Shown here: one piece after another, positions 9,374 through 17,921 of the stretch | Layout: each line of letters opens with the position of its first letter | Numbering within the stretch: the stretch's first letter is position 1 | DNA from: Aerococcus mictus | GTDB taxonomy: Bacteria; Bacillota; Bacilli; Lactobacillales; Aerococcaceae | DNA: 64,000 bases | Direction: 5' to 3' | NCBI RefSeq assembly: GCF_003286595.3 | Contig: NZ_CP132985.1 | Coordinates: forward strand, 1,426,001-1,490,000 | Position numbers and translations under genes: made by a program | Notes under the pieces: model-generated | The model's input: only the letters and a program-made list of their open reading frames with translations | The model's database searches: none | Told to the model about the DNA's origin: nothing

Positions 9374-10663
9374 TTAAGCCTGGTGGCCGCCAATCAACTT
9401 ATTGCGCTCTAAGCCAGTCGCCCCTTCCACCAAACTATTGGCATAGAAGAGCGAGCTAGGACCATAGTGGTCATGGATTTTTTGCATGGTGTCATAGAGA
9501 CGTTCTTTCTGCAAGGTGCGGTCCGGGTCTTCAAAGAGACTAAGTTGAATGCCCACCTTTTCTTGAAACTTACTAGCACTGAGGGCGATTTGGCGGATAG
9601 GCTGCTTATCCTCATAGTATAAACGGAAGAGTTCCACCCAAGCGGCATTGAGGTCTTCAGGACGGTCGGTGGGATCAATGGGGACTTGATGGCGGAAGCC
9701 GCGGTCCACTACCTCATGGGAATACCCCACTGACAGAGAGACTTGACCGGCGAGTAAATGGTGTTGGCGTAAGCGGGCCGCGATATCATTGCCCATCTCG
9801 CGAATGATGATCGATACTTGACCTGGGTCAGTATAATCGCGCTGGAGAATTTGACTCTTACCAAAAGACCGCGAGGAAGGCACATATTTGTCACGGATAA
9901 TACTGTGATCAATTCCGTTAGCATGTTCAAAGAGTTCGACACCAATAATTCCTAGCCGCTTTTGCAGGAGGTAGACATCCGCATGGGCCAAATCTTCCAC
10001 AGTATAGATCCCTAATTGGTTGAGCCGTCGCTCTAAGCCCTTGGCAATCCCCCAGAAATCCCTTAGCGGGTCAATCTTCCAAACCGTTTCAGGGATCGAT
10101 TCATAGGACCAGTAATCAATATAGGGCGGAGTCTTCTTGGCCGAGTTGTCCAGACACAGTTTAGCCAAGAGCGGGTTATCACCAATCCCTACCGTGGCGG
10201 TAATTCCAAAGGCCTGATAGACATCGGCTTGGATTTTTTGGGCGATAGCTTCATTACTGCCAAATAGCTTGTGACTATAGGAAACATCCAAGAAACTCTC
10301 GTCAATACTATAGATATGGAGGTCTTCTGGGGCAACATAGTTCAAAAAAATCTCATTAATATCGAGATTAATCTCAATATATTGGCTCATATTGGGAGGG
10401 ACAATTTGAATATTGTGGTGGCGGGGAAATTCAAAGAGCCGCGACCCGGTTTTCAAACCATACTTGGCTTTGACTCTTGGCGTAGCAGCCAGGACCAGTC
10501 CTCCATTGGCTTCTCCCCGTGACATGACGACTAATTCTGCTGTCAAGGGGTCTAGTTGCCGAGCCACGCATTCCACACTAGCGAAAAAAGACTTCATGTC
10601 GATGCATAGGACATCGTGTTTGGGTTCTCTACTATAATCAAAATCATAATTGTAACGTTTCAT
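9374..10663 (-). CDS. Y-family (UmuC/UvrX-like) translesion DNA polymerase
   Basis: A 429-residue error-prone polymerase that copies past damaged bases. The palm carries CIDMKSFFASVE (metal Asp22) and SIDESFLDVS (Asp121/Glu122). An HhH/thumb region follows (FWGIAKGLERRLNQLGI) and then the little-finger domain. The N-terminal YSREPKHDVLCIDMKSFFASVE resembles the Gram-positive UvrX/YqjW branch rather than DinB. The gene stands alone. The promoter upstream carries a LexA box in its spacer, so damage induction is expected. Confidence 0.9.
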   Translation of the reverse strand: MKRYNYDFDYSREPKHDVLCIDMKSFFASVECVARQLDPLTAELVVMSRGEANGGLVLAATPRVKAKYGLKTGSRLFEFPRHHNIQIVPPNMSQYIEINLDINEIFLNYVAPEDLHIYSIDESFLDVSYSHKLFGSNEAIAQKIQADVYQAFGITATVGIGDNPLLAKLCLDNSAKKTPPYIDYWSYESIPETVWKIDPLRDFWGIAKGLERRLNQLGIYTVEDLAHADVYLLQKRLGIIGVELFEHANGIDHSIIRDKYVPSSRSFGKSQILQRDYTDPGQVSIIIREMGNDIAARLRQHHLLAGQVSLSVGYSHEVVDRGFRHQVPIDPTDRPEDLNAAWVELFRLYYEDKQPIRQIALSASKFQEKVGIQLSLFEDPDRTLQKERLYDTMQKIHDHYGPSSLFYANSLVEGATGLERNKLIGGHQA

Positions 10664-10712
10664 GACTATTATCCTCTAACTGATTCAGTGATTGCTTGAA
10701 CAACTTTTCTTC

Positions 10713-10741
10713 ATTTTACGAACGTATGTTCTGTTTGTCAA
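10713..10741 (-). promoter_or_regulatory. SOS promoter with LexA box
   Basis: On the minus strand TTGACA (10741-10736), a 17-nt spacer and TAAAAT (10718-10713). The spacer contains AGAACATACGTTCG, which matches 13 of 14 positions of the Gram-positive LexA consensus CGAACRNRYGTTYC read from the other strand. Bound LexA would block polymerase access to the translesion polymerase gene. Confidence 0.85.
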
Positions 10742-10805
10742 GTGGATTACTGAAGCTGTCTTTTAATCACTTATTAAAAGTACTTACTTTTTGTGAGCAT
10801 AAAAT

Positions 10806-10834
10806 TTGTCATGGGCTCTCTTAGTGGTTAAACT
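10806..10834 (+). promoter_or_regulatory. Promoter of the first FMN reductase gene
   Basis: TTGTCA (10806-10811), 17-nt spacer, TAAACT (10829-10834), about 50 bp upstream of the start codon. Confidence 0.6.
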
Positions 10835-10886
10835 AGGTAGTGTAGTTATAAATTAAAAATAAAAAATGAAAGTAGGAGATATTATA

Positions 10887-11438
10887 ATGACTAAATATGG
10901 TGTTGTTTTAGGTTCAATCCGTAAGAACTCATTTTCAGAAGCGATTGCTAAAGGGATCGTAAAAGGTTTACCTGAAGATGCAGAAGTCACCTTCATCGAA
11001 ACTGCTGACCTTCCTCTCTATAGCCAAGACTATGACGAAGCGCCAGAACAACCTAAAGAATATACGCGTTTCCGTGAAGAAGTAAAAGCTCAAGATGCTA
11101 TCATCTTCGTCACCCCAGAACACAACCGTAGCGTTCCAGCGAGCTTGAAGAACGCCATTGACTTAGGTTCTCGTCCATACGGTTCCAGCGTTTGGGAAGG
11201 TAAACCAGCACTTGTTGCTTCTCAATCACCAGCAGGCATTGGTGGGGCCATTGCTAACCACACCCTCCGCCAATCCTTAGTCTTCTTAGATATGCCAGTG
11301 ATGCAACAACCTGAACTCTACATTGGTAATTCCGCAAACTTCATCGGGGAAAACGGTGAAATTACTGCCGAAGATACCCAAGAATTCTTAGCTAATGCTG
11401 GTAAAGCCTTCGCTGAATTCGCCGCAAAATTCGTTTAA
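10887..11438 (+). CDS. NADPH-dependent FMN reductase / flavodoxin-fold oxidoreductase
   Basis: A 183-residue flavoprotein of the NADPH-dependent FMN reductase family (SsuE/ChrR/azoreductase type), expected to move electrons from NAD(P)H to flavin, quinone or azo substrates in the cytosol. The flavin-phosphate loop is GSIRKNSFSEAIAKGI near residue 8, and the conserved PEHNRSVPASLKNAID segment is near 80. ATG 10887 is chosen because AGTAGGAG lies just before it; an in-frame ATG at 10866 lies upstream of that site. It is monocistronic, with its own promoter and terminator. A paralogue lies at 31973-32545. Confidence 0.87.
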   Translation: MTKYGVVLGSIRKNSFSEAIAKGIVKGLPEDAEVTFIETADLPLYSQDYDEAPEQPKEYTRFREEVKAQDAIIFVTPEHNRSVPASLKNAIDLGSRPYGSSVWEGKPALVASQSPAGIGGAIANHTLRQSLVFLDMPVMQQPELYIGNSANFIGENGEITAEDTQEFLANAGKAFAEFAAKFV

Positions 11439-11472
11439 GCCTAAGATTTTAACAAGATAAAATACTGACATC

Positions 11473-11506
11473 GGGCCGTGACTCTCATGAAGTCACGGCC
11501 CTTTTT
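11473..11506 (+). terminator. Rho-independent terminator
   Basis: An 11-bp GC-rich stem (GGGCCGTGACT / AGTCACGGCCC) followed by TTTTT. Confidence 0.88.
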
Positions 11507-11653
11507 AATGGTTCACTTTGTATAAAATAGTCAAGCGATTCTCCATTTAATGACTTGAGGAACTTCATTTTTTCCATTTTTAAATAAAGTCTGCTGTGTT
11601 ATCCTAGACTTAAGAAAATTATTAGTCACTTAAACTCAAGAAAGGAGTTTATT

Positions 11654-12526
11654 ATGGATAAATTAGCGCTTCCTAATCGGGCGATCCGTCAATCAGAAAA
11701 AGAAATTACCCCAAAAAGTCTCAAGTTTTTACTGGCTGACTTTGCTATTATTGTGATTCTTAGTTCTGCCATTGCATCAATTACTGACTTTACCTTTGCC
11801 CGTTTTCAATTCTCCGAGAATTCCATTGATTTGATCAACACCTTGATTTCTACCCTGGTCTTCGCCCTGCTGAGCTATGGCATGACCTGGGGCTTGGTCG
11901 ACGCCGCTAAAAATCGTAGGCCCTACCAAGCTTTGAGTGTGTTCCGTCCCTTTAAGAAAAATTTCTGGCATAATGCTTGGACTAGCCTCTTAGCGCAAAT
12001 CGTCAATATTATTGTGATTTGGCTAATGTCTCTTCTAACAGCCTTTGCCCTCCTCGTTTTTGCCTCTCTAGTCTTTGGCTCTGACGATGCCTGGCTCATT
12101 GTTGTCCTAGTGGGTGGGGGACTTTTGATTGGCTTAATTGCTTATTGGGTCAATATTAGCTTAGCCATGACCCCTATCCTGTTGAAAGAAGAGCCTGAGA
12201 TGGGTGCTTTCCAAGTCATCAAGACCAGTTGGGGCTTAATGCGAGGCAACCGCTGGAGATATTTCTGCTTGGTGCTTAGCTATAAGTGGATTGCCTACCT
12301 GCTCATTTTCATCTCCCTCGTTGTGAGTTTTGGGATTATTGTCTCTGTCGACACAAGCTATGGTTCAGGACTCAATTTCTTAGGGTTAGTTCTCTTCTTT
12401 GCTGTCTCCCTCTTCATCGTGTTCGTTTCAGTTTACTATGGTCTGCGTTCAAAAGTAGCCGCTGCAGTCTTCTACCAAGCCCGGCTCGAACAAGAACGCG
12501 GTATTATCGAAGGCCAATTTAACTAA
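11654..12526 (+). CDS. DUF975-family polytopic membrane protein
   Basis: A 290-residue integral membrane protein with about six hydrophobic spans. The conserved block MTPILLKEEPEMGAFQVI plus LMRGNRWRYFCLVLSY near 175-215 is typical of DUF975 (PF06161). No enzymatic motif is seen and the family's role is not known to me. AAAGGAG precedes the ATG. It is monocistronic and ends at a strong terminator. Confidence 0.8.
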   Translation: MDKLALPNRAIRQSEKEITPKSLKFLLADFAIIVILSSAIASITDFTFARFQFSENSIDLINTLISTLVFALLSYGMTWGLVDAAKNRRPYQALSVFRPFKKNFWHNAWTSLLAQIVNIIVIWLMSLLTAFALLVFASLVFGSDDAWLIVVLVGGGLLIGLIAYWVNISLAMTPILLKEEPEMGAFQVIKTSWGLMRGNRWRYFCLVLSYKWIAYLLIFISLVVSFGIIVSVDTSYGSGLNFLGLVLFFAVSLFIVFVSVYYGLRSKVAAAVFYQARLEQERGIIEGQFN

Positions 12527-12555
12527 GATTAAAAGCGTTAAAATAAATGATTAAG

Positions 12556-12587
12556 AGTGACTCACTAATCAGTGGGTCACTTTTTTT
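12556..12587 (+). terminator. Rho-independent terminator
   Basis: Stem AGTGACTCAC / GTGGGTCACT followed by seven T. Confidence 0.88.
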
Positions 12588-12681
12588 ATGGGTGCGATTG
12601 TTTAAATAGGACCGGCAAAAGTCTTTCTATGCTAGAATGAGAGTAAATGACTGGCACAAATTATCCAGGAAGGAGATTACT

Positions 12682-13446
12682 ATGGCAGCCATCAGCGAAG
12701 AACAAAACCACTTACTTTTATCCACTTGTTTACTGGCCGGTAAGATCATGATGGAATCAGGTTCCGAATCCTACCGAGTTGAAGACACTATGCAGCGGAT
12801 CGCCCAAAACAGCCACCGTTTTGACACCGCCTCCTATGTCACCAACACGGCCGTCTTTATGAGCTTAAATAAGCACTCAGACATGCAAATGGTCTTAGTC
12901 AAAAAGACCTCCACCGACTTAGCTAAAATTGATGACACCAACCAACTTTCCCGCTCTTACGCCGAAGGAAAACTCAACCTGGAAGAACTCTATCAGGCGC
13001 TCCAGGCCGTTGATAAGCAAGAAAAAACCTTCCTCTTTAGTGTGCAATTATTAGCTGCAGGCGCCGCCAGTGCCGCTTTTATGCTAATGATTGATTCGAC
13101 CAACTACTGGGATATTGGTTTTGCCTTTGCTATTGCCATCATTGGTTTTGCTATTTCTGAATACTGCAAGGTAGAATTTGAAATTACTTTCCTCAGTGAC
13201 TTTTTTGCGACTACCGTCATCGGCTTTTTAGCCCTATCCCTAAACCGCCTAGGTCTGGTCAATAACTTGGACTCCTTGATCACAGGCTGTATCATGCCCC
13301 TCCTTCCTGGGCTAGCCATTACCGGTGCCCTACGTGATCTTTTTGCCCGGCAGTTAATTTCAGGTATGGTCCAAGCGGTTAACGCCATCTTAATTGCCAT
13401 CGTGCTCGGTGTCGGTATTGCTCTCACCCTGCAATGGTTAGGTTAG
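12682..13446 (+). CDS. Threonine/serine exporter, ThrE N-terminal-type subunit (DUF1212, YjjP-like)
   Basis: A 254-residue membrane protein. A soluble N-terminal domain carries the family signature GSESYRVEDTMQRIA near residues 25-40. Several membrane spans follow (about 115-250) with PLLPGLAITGALRDL. In split ThrE systems this half pairs with the smaller DUF3815 subunit, which is the next gene and overlaps its ribosome-binding region by coupling. ATG 12682 is chosen over an in-frame ATG at 12637 because AGGAAGGAG lies 7 nt before it. Export of threonine, serine or a dicarboxylate is inferred from the family. Confidence 0.85.
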   Translation: MAAISEEQNHLLLSTCLLAGKIMMESGSESYRVEDTMQRIAQNSHRFDTASYVTNTAVFMSLNKHSDMQMVLVKKTSTDLAKIDDTNQLSRSYAEGKLNLEELYQALQAVDKQEKTFLFSVQLLAAGAASAAFMLMIDSTNYWDIGFAFAIAIIGFAISEYCKVEFEITFLSDFFATTVIGFLALSLNRLGLVNNLDSLITGCIMPLLPGLAITGALRDLFARQLISGMVQAVNAILIAIVLGVGIALTLQWLG

Positions 13447-13460
13447 AAAGGAGTTCAGCC

Positions 13461-13967
13461 ATGTTTACCATTATTGAACAGTTTGCCCTATCCTTTTTTG
13501 GGACGGTCGCCTTTTCCACCATTATTAACGTGCCTAAGCGGGCTTTGATTTATTGTGGCTTAACGGGAGCCAGTGGGTGGATGACCTACTACTTCTTTAT
13601 GTCTTGGTTTGGCGACTTAATTATCGCTAACTTCATGGCAGCACTTGTTATCGGGATTATCTACATCTATCTGTCACGCAAGCTGCGTTTACCGGTGATT
13701 ATTTTGAATACCCCCGCCATCCTGCCCTTGGTCCCTGGTAATGCGGCCTATCTCTTTATCCGTTATGCGGTGCAAGGCAATTATCAGTTAAGTGTCTCCT
13801 ACCTGATGGACGTTTTCAAGGTATCCGGAGCCATCGTTTTTGGTTTTATGTTTGTTAACCTAGCTGAACAACAAATCCGTCGCCAACGCCAAGAACGGGC
13901 TCGCCGACGTTTAAAGAAAAAAGCGGCCAAAGAAAAGGCCGAAAAAATGAAAATGGCTAAGTCTTAG
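13461..13967 (+). CDS. Threonine/serine exporter, ThrE C-terminal-type subunit (DUF3815, YjjB-like)
   Basis: A 168-residue membrane protein with four or five spans and the family motif NTPAILPLVPGNAAY near residues 95-110. It ends in a highly basic Arg/Lys-rich tail (RRQRQERARRRLKKK). It starts 14 bp after its partner with AAAGGAG in front of ATG 13461; the in-frame ATG at 13434 lies inside the partner gene and upstream of that site. Both halves together equal one full ThrE protein. Confidence 0.85.
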   Translation: MFTIIEQFALSFFGTVAFSTIINVPKRALIYCGLTGASGWMTYYFFMSWFGDLIIANFMAALVIGIIYIYLSRKLRLPVIILNTPAILPLVPGNAAYLFIRYAVQGNYQLSVSYLMDVFKVSGAIVFGFMFVNLAEQQIRRQRQERARRRLKKKAAKEKAEKMKMAKS

Positions 13968-13992
13968 TTCTTCGATTAAATCGCTAATCAAC

Positions 13993-14029
13993 AAAAAAAT
14001 CAGTGCCACTTTGAGCACTGATTTTTTTT
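13993..14029. terminator. Bidirectional terminator between thrE-type genes and pdxT
   Basis: AAAAAAATCAGTGC, 7-nt loop, GCACTGATTTTTTT. A and T runs on both sides let it stop the convergent transcripts of both neighbours. Confidence 0.88.
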
Positions 14030-14031
14030 AC

Positions 14032-14616
14032 TTATTTTATGCCTGCCTGCTTAAAGGCTTCCACTTTTTGAAGAAAGTACTGATGAATCCGGTAATCCTG
14101 GGTCAGTTCGGGGTGGAAGGCTAGGCCAATTTGATTTTCATATTCAACACCCACTACCTTACCATCCACTTGTGAGAGGACTTCAACTTCTGGACCATAG
14201 CCAGCAACATAGGGTGCTCGGATAAAGACTGCTGGGTAATCACTAAGGGGACCCACTTGAGTTTGAGTAGCAAAACTACCCAGTTGACGACCGTAGGCAT
14301 TCCGCTTCACCGTCACGGATAAGGTCCCTAGGTAACGGTTGGGATCATTAGCTATGTGGTCGGCCAAGAGAATTAAGCCAGCACAGGTGGCGAGGGTTGG
14401 TAGGCCATCTTGGATCAACTGACGCACGGGTTCTAATAGACCTAATTTTTCCAGCAATTGCCCCTGGACCGTACTTTCTCCTCCAGGTAAGACCAGGCCA
14501 TCAATGTCATCCAGGTCTTTGAGTTGACGAATTTCTTTTACTTGGGCTCCCAGCTGGCGGAGGATATTCTCATGCTCAATGAAGGCCCCTTGGAGGGCGA
14601 GTACAGCGATGGTCAT
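14032..14616 (-). CDS. pdxT: Pyridoxal 5'-phosphate synthase glutaminase subunit
   Basis: A 194-residue class-I glutamine amidotransferase that supplies ammonia to PdxS in the DXP-independent vitamin B6 route. The oxyanion strand LPGGEST, the nucleophile elbow ATCAGLILLA and the catalytic His in FHPEL are all present. The start at ATG 14616 gives the conserved MTIAVLALQGAFIEH. A longer open frame runs back into pdxS and is ignored. Only one base separates it from the pdxS stop codon, so the two are translationally coupled. Confidence 0.95.
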   Translation of the reverse strand: MTIAVLALQGAFIEHENILRQLGAQVKEIRQLKDLDDIDGLVLPGGESTVQGQLLEKLGLLEPVRQLIQDGLPTLATCAGLILLADHIANDPNRYLGTLSVTVKRNAYGRQLGSFATQTQVGPLSDYPAVFIRAPYVAGYGPEVEVLSQVDGKVVGVEYENQIGLAFHPELTQDYRIHQYFLQKVEAFKQAGIK

Positions 14617-14617
14617 C

Positions 14618-15493
14618 TTACTGGCCTCGCTCTTCCATAATGATTTGAATTTCACTTGGATTGATCCCCACCATGGCTTCTCCCAAGTCTTCAGATAAGT
14701 GGGCAATTAATTGGGCATCTTGGTAGTTGGTCACGGCTTGAACGATAGCAGAAGCCCGCTTAGCTGGGTCGCCTGACTTGAAGATCCCTGAACCAACAAA
14801 GACTCCTTCCGCCCCTAATTGCATCATTAAGGCAGCATCGGCTGGTGTTGCCACCCCACCGGCAGAGAAGTTAACTACAGGCAGTTTGCCATGTTCGTGA
14901 ACATATTGAACTAAGTGATAGGGGACTTTCAGTTGTTTGGCGGCTTCATAAAGCTCGTCTGGCGATAAGGAAGCTACTTGGCGGATTTGGGCATTGATCT
15001 TTCTTAGGTGACGGACCGCTTGGACCACGTCGCCTGTTCCTGGTTCCCCCTTGGTTCGAATCATGGAGGCTCCTTCTTCAATCCGACGTAGGGCTTCTCC
15101 TAGGTCACGGGCCCCACAAACAAAAGGCACCTTGAAGGCGGTCTTATCAATATGGTAAACATCATCAGCCGGCGAGAGAACTTCCGATTCATCAATATAG
15201 TCAATCTCAATGGCTTCTAGAATTTGGGCTTCAACAAAGTGACCAATCCGTACCTTGGCCATAACCGGAATCGATACCGCCTCTTGGATACCCTTGATCA
15301 TCTTAGGATCACTCATCCGCGAAACGCCACCGGCCGCCCGGATGTCAGCGGGGATCCGTTCTAAGGCCATGACTGCTGCAGCTCCGGCAGCTTCGGCAAT
15401 GCGTGCTTGTTCTGGTGTGGTAACATCCATAATTACCCCACCCTTTAGCATCTGGGCCAGGGCTTGGTTTAGTTCATATTGTGTCTTTGTCAT
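14618..15493 (-). CDS. pdxS: Pyridoxal 5'-phosphate synthase lyase subunit
   Basis: A 291-residue (beta/alpha)8 enzyme that builds PLP from ribose-5-phosphate, glyceraldehyde-3-phosphate and ammonia. The family sequence is near complete: [30 protein letters not shown], the catalytic Lys region [21 protein letters not shown] and [20 protein letters not shown]. It is the first gene of pdxST and is transcribed divergently from pdxR. Confidence 0.97.
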   Translation of the reverse strand: MTKTQYELNQALAQMLKGGVIMDVTTPEQARIAEAAGAAAVMALERIPADIRAAGGVSRMSDPKMIKGIQEAVSIPVMAKVRIGHFVEAQILEAIEIDYIDESEVLSPADDVYHIDKTAFKVPFVCGARDLGEALRRIEEGASMIRTKGEPGTGDVVQAVRHLRKINAQIRQVASLSPDELYEAAKQLKVPYHLVQYVHEHGKLPVVNFSAGGVATPADAALMMQLGAEGVFVGSGIFKSGDPAKRASAIVQAVTNYQDAQLIAHLSEDLGEAMVGINPSEIQIIMEERGQ

Positions 15494-15536
15494 CTAATGA
15501 CCTCCTTGATTTGTTGCTTGTCGCTTGTTAAGCTAT

Positions 15537-15564
15537 ATCATAATTCAAAAGTGGTCTTAGACAA
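15537..15564 (-). promoter_or_regulatory. pdxS promoter with PdxR-like operator
   Basis: TTGTCT (15564-15559), 16-nt spacer, TATGAT (15542-15537) on the minus strand. Plus-strand AAAGTGGTCTTA (15548-15559) lies between the two hexamers and closely resembles the AAAGTGG-CTA motif I recall for actinobacterial PdxR. A divergent promoter (TAGACA, 17 nt, TAAAAA at 15581-15586) may serve pdxR. Confidence 0.55.
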
Positions 15565-15611
15565 ATAGTCAAAATCACAATAAAAAAGAAGCCAGTAAGG
15601 AGTAAATGAAG

Positions 15612-17009
15612 ATGTTAACCTACCATCTAAAAAAAGGCCCAAGTCCCCTCTATCAGCAACTATACCAAGCCATTAAAAGCGATATCATTGCCGGTAAACT
15701 AGTTAATGAAGAAAAATTACCTTCTAAACGCAGTCTAGCCAGAAATTTAGGCGTTAGTACCATTACGGTTGAAAATGCTTATGACCAGTTGATTATCGAA
15801 GGCCTGGTCTATAGCCAGGAAAAGCGCGGTTATTATGTCAATGATTGGCAAGGCCTTCCCAGTCTCAAAGAGCGCGAAAAAGTTGACCACCATATCCGCC
15901 TACCTGAAGAAGAACACTTTACTTTCAACTTTTCCGAAAAGCAAAGTCAGTTAGATAGTTTTCCCTTTTCGATTATGAACCGGATGATGCATGACACCAT
16001 CGCTAACTACCAAGCTGACCTGCTCAAACCGCCCCTGGGTGGTGGTGTGGCTGCCTTAAGAGAGGCGATTGCTAGTCATTTAGCTTCTTTTCGCGGGATG
16101 GCTGTTGACCCCAAGCAGATTATTGTGGGAGCGGGAACGGAATACCTTTACGGTTTGCTGATCCAGCTCCTAGGACGGGATAAGATCTATTGCATTGAAA
16201 ATCCGGGCTACCCCAAATTACGGCAAATTTACACCAAGCAAGGCGTTGACTGTCGTTTAGCTGGGATCGATGACCAGGGATTGCGGGTTGAAGCACTCGA
16301 GAAACAAAAAGCGCAAATTGCCCACCTTAATCCGACCCACCACTTTCCTACTGGGACCACTATGTCGGTTAGTCGCCGCTACCAATTGCTGGCCTGGGCT
16401 AATGAAGGCAGTGACCGTTACCTTATTGAGGATGATTATGATAGTGAATTTCGCTTCCACGGTAAGCCCCTTCCTACCCTACAAAGCATTGATGCCAGTG
16501 CCAAAGTGATCTATCTTAACACCTTCTCCAAGTCCCTAGCTCCCACCATTCGCATTTCCTATATGGTGCTCCCTGCCCAACTGGCCAACCAATTCTATCG
16601 AGACCTCTCCTTTTATTCCTGCACCGTGTCAACCTTTGAGCAGTACAGTTTAGCCCAATTTATTCATGAAGGCTATTTCGAAAAGCACATTAACCGCATG
16701 CGCCGCCACTATAGTAAGAAAAGAGAAAAAGTCACCCAGTTGATTAAAGACCAGTTTTCCACTGACCAATGTCAAATCATCGAGGGCGAAACTGGTCTCC
16801 ACCTGGTCTTAAAATTACAGACTTCTTTGTCCGATGCAGAAGTAAAAGCCCGTTTGCTTAAGCAGGGTATCGGAATTAAGAGTGTCTCCGACTATGATAT
16901 GGAGCCAGTAGCGGAAAGTCGCCAGCTCTTTCTCTTGAATGATGCCGCCGTTGACCTCAGTAAACTCCAGGAGGCACTAGCCATCGTCAAGGCTGAGTTA
17001 TTTCCCTAG
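15612..17009 (+). CDS. pdxR: MocR-type PLP-dependent transcription activator of PLP synthesis
   Basis: A ~465-residue regulator with an N-terminal GntR winged helix (SPLYQQLYQAIKSDIIAGKL..LPSKRSLARNLGVSTITVENAY, residues 10-65) fused to a class-I aminotransferase domain (about 110-460) with the PLP lysine in YLNTFSKSLAPTIRISY. It is expected to sense PLP and control pdxST, to which it is divergent. ATG 15612 is chosen because GGAG then lies 9 nt upstream; ATG 15606 would leave only 3 nt. Confidence 0.9.
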   Translation: MLTYHLKKGPSPLYQQLYQAIKSDIIAGKLVNEEKLPSKRSLARNLGVSTITVENAYDQLIIEGLVYSQEKRGYYVNDWQGLPSLKEREKVDHHIRLPEEEHFTFNFSEKQSQLDSFPFSIMNRMMHDTIANYQADLLKPPLGGGVAALREAIASHLASFRGMAVDPKQIIVGAGTEYLYGLLIQLLGRDKIYCIENPGYPKLRQIYTKQGVDCRLAGIDDQGLRVEALEKQKAQIAHLNPTHHFPTGTTMSVSRRYQLLAWANEGSDRYLIEDDYDSEFRFHGKPLPTLQSIDASAKVIYLNTFSKSLAPTIRISYMVLPAQLANQFYRDLSFYSCTVSTFEQYSLAQFIHEGYFEKHINRMRRHYSKKREKVTQLIKDQFSTDQCQIIEGETGLHLVLKLQTSLSDAEVKARLLKQGIGIKSVSDYDMEPVAESRQLFLLNDAAVDLSKLQEALAIVKAELFP

Positions 17010-17098
17010 CTTCTGTCTGAACAGCCAATGCCAAGATGGCTAGTTTTCTAAAGGGGAATGATATATAATTAATTAACTTTTTGGGGAGGTAAATTATT

Positions 17099-17653
17099 AT
17101 GAATCATTTAGGTAGCCAAGAACTGGAAAGTCAGCGTCTCATTTTACGCCCCTTTGTAATGACTGATGTCGACCAGGCCTACCAGCACTGGACCAGTGAC
17201 CCAGAAGTCACCAAGTACTTAACCTGGCCTAGGCACCAGTCTCCTGCTGTCACCAAGGAAGTGATTTCCCAATGGGTGGCTAACTATAATCAGCCGGGCT
17301 TCTACCAATGGGCCATTGTTTTAAAGGCAAGCAATGAAGTCATCGGTAGTATTTCCGCCGTTGACGTCAAAGAAAAAATTTCTGCCGTCCACATTGGCTA
17401 TGCTATTGGCCGAAAATGGTGGGGCTTGGGGATAACCACCGAAGCCTTTGAGCGTATTATTCCTTTCTTCTTTGATGAAGTCGGAGTCAACCGGATTGAA
17501 TCCATGCACGACCCTAAGAACCCAGCTTCTGGCAAGGTCATGGAGCATTGCGGCTTAGTTTATGAAGGCACTCTCCGCCAAGCTGACCGTAACAACCAAG
17601 GCCTCTGTGATGCCGCCTACTACGGTCTCTTGAGAGAAGATTACTATCGGTAA
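17099..17653 (+). CDS. GNAT-family N-acetyltransferase (RimJ/RimL-like)
   Basis: A 184-residue acetyl-CoA-dependent transferase. The start ESQRLILRPF is typical of the Acetyltransf_3 branch. The acetyl-CoA loop region IGYAIGRKWWGLGITTEA is near residue 100, followed by NRIESMHDPKNPASGKVMEHCG. The substrate may be a ribosomal protein, a small amine or a drug and cannot be told from sequence. A strong GGGGAGGT lies before the ATG. It is monocistronic with its own terminator. Confidence 0.88.
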   Translation: MNHLGSQELESQRLILRPFVMTDVDQAYQHWTSDPEVTKYLTWPRHQSPAVTKEVISQWVANYNQPGFYQWAIVLKASNEVIGSISAVDVKEKISAVHIGYAIGRKWWGLGITTEAFERIIPFFFDEVGVNRIESMHDPKNPASGKVMEHCGLVYEGTLRQADRNNQGLCDAAYYGLLREDYYR

Positions 17654-17656
17654 GAC

Positions 17657-17685
17657 AAAAAGCAGCGAACCAATCGCTGCTTTTT
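17657..17685. terminator. Bidirectional terminator
   Basis: AAAAAGCAGCGA, 5-nt loop, TCGCTGCTTTTT between convergent genes. Confidence 0.9.
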
Positions 17686-17723
17686 AGCTTGTTCTTTATC
17701 TTATTTTTTAAGCTCACAAGTTT

Positions 17724-17912
17724 TTACCAATTTTCCTTATCCCAAGATAGGCCGTCTAATTGCCCACTTGCTTGCTGGTAACGCAAGTCCAAGGCCTCAA
17801 TAGCCGCTTGGCAGGCTGCGAGATAGGCACGTTGACCGTAGTCCTGACTTTCCTTTTCGGCCTTCTCGAGAACTTCTTTGGCCCAGGGGCCTAACGGATC
17901 ATTTTCAATCAT
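17724..17912 (-). CDS. Small hypothetical protein, 62 residues
   Basis: A short soluble, mostly helical protein rich in Ala, Glu and Gln (KEVLEKAEKESQDYGQRAYL) with no family I recognise. It is supported by a perfect AGGAGG 6 nt before the ATG and by sitting 9 bp after the quinone-reductase-like gene on the same strand, so it is probably co-transcribed. Function unknown. Confidence 0.62.
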   Translation of the reverse strand: MIENDPLGPWAKEVLEKAEKESQDYGQRAYLAACQAAIEALDLRYQQASGQLDGLSWDKENW

Positions 17913-17921
17913 AATAACCTC

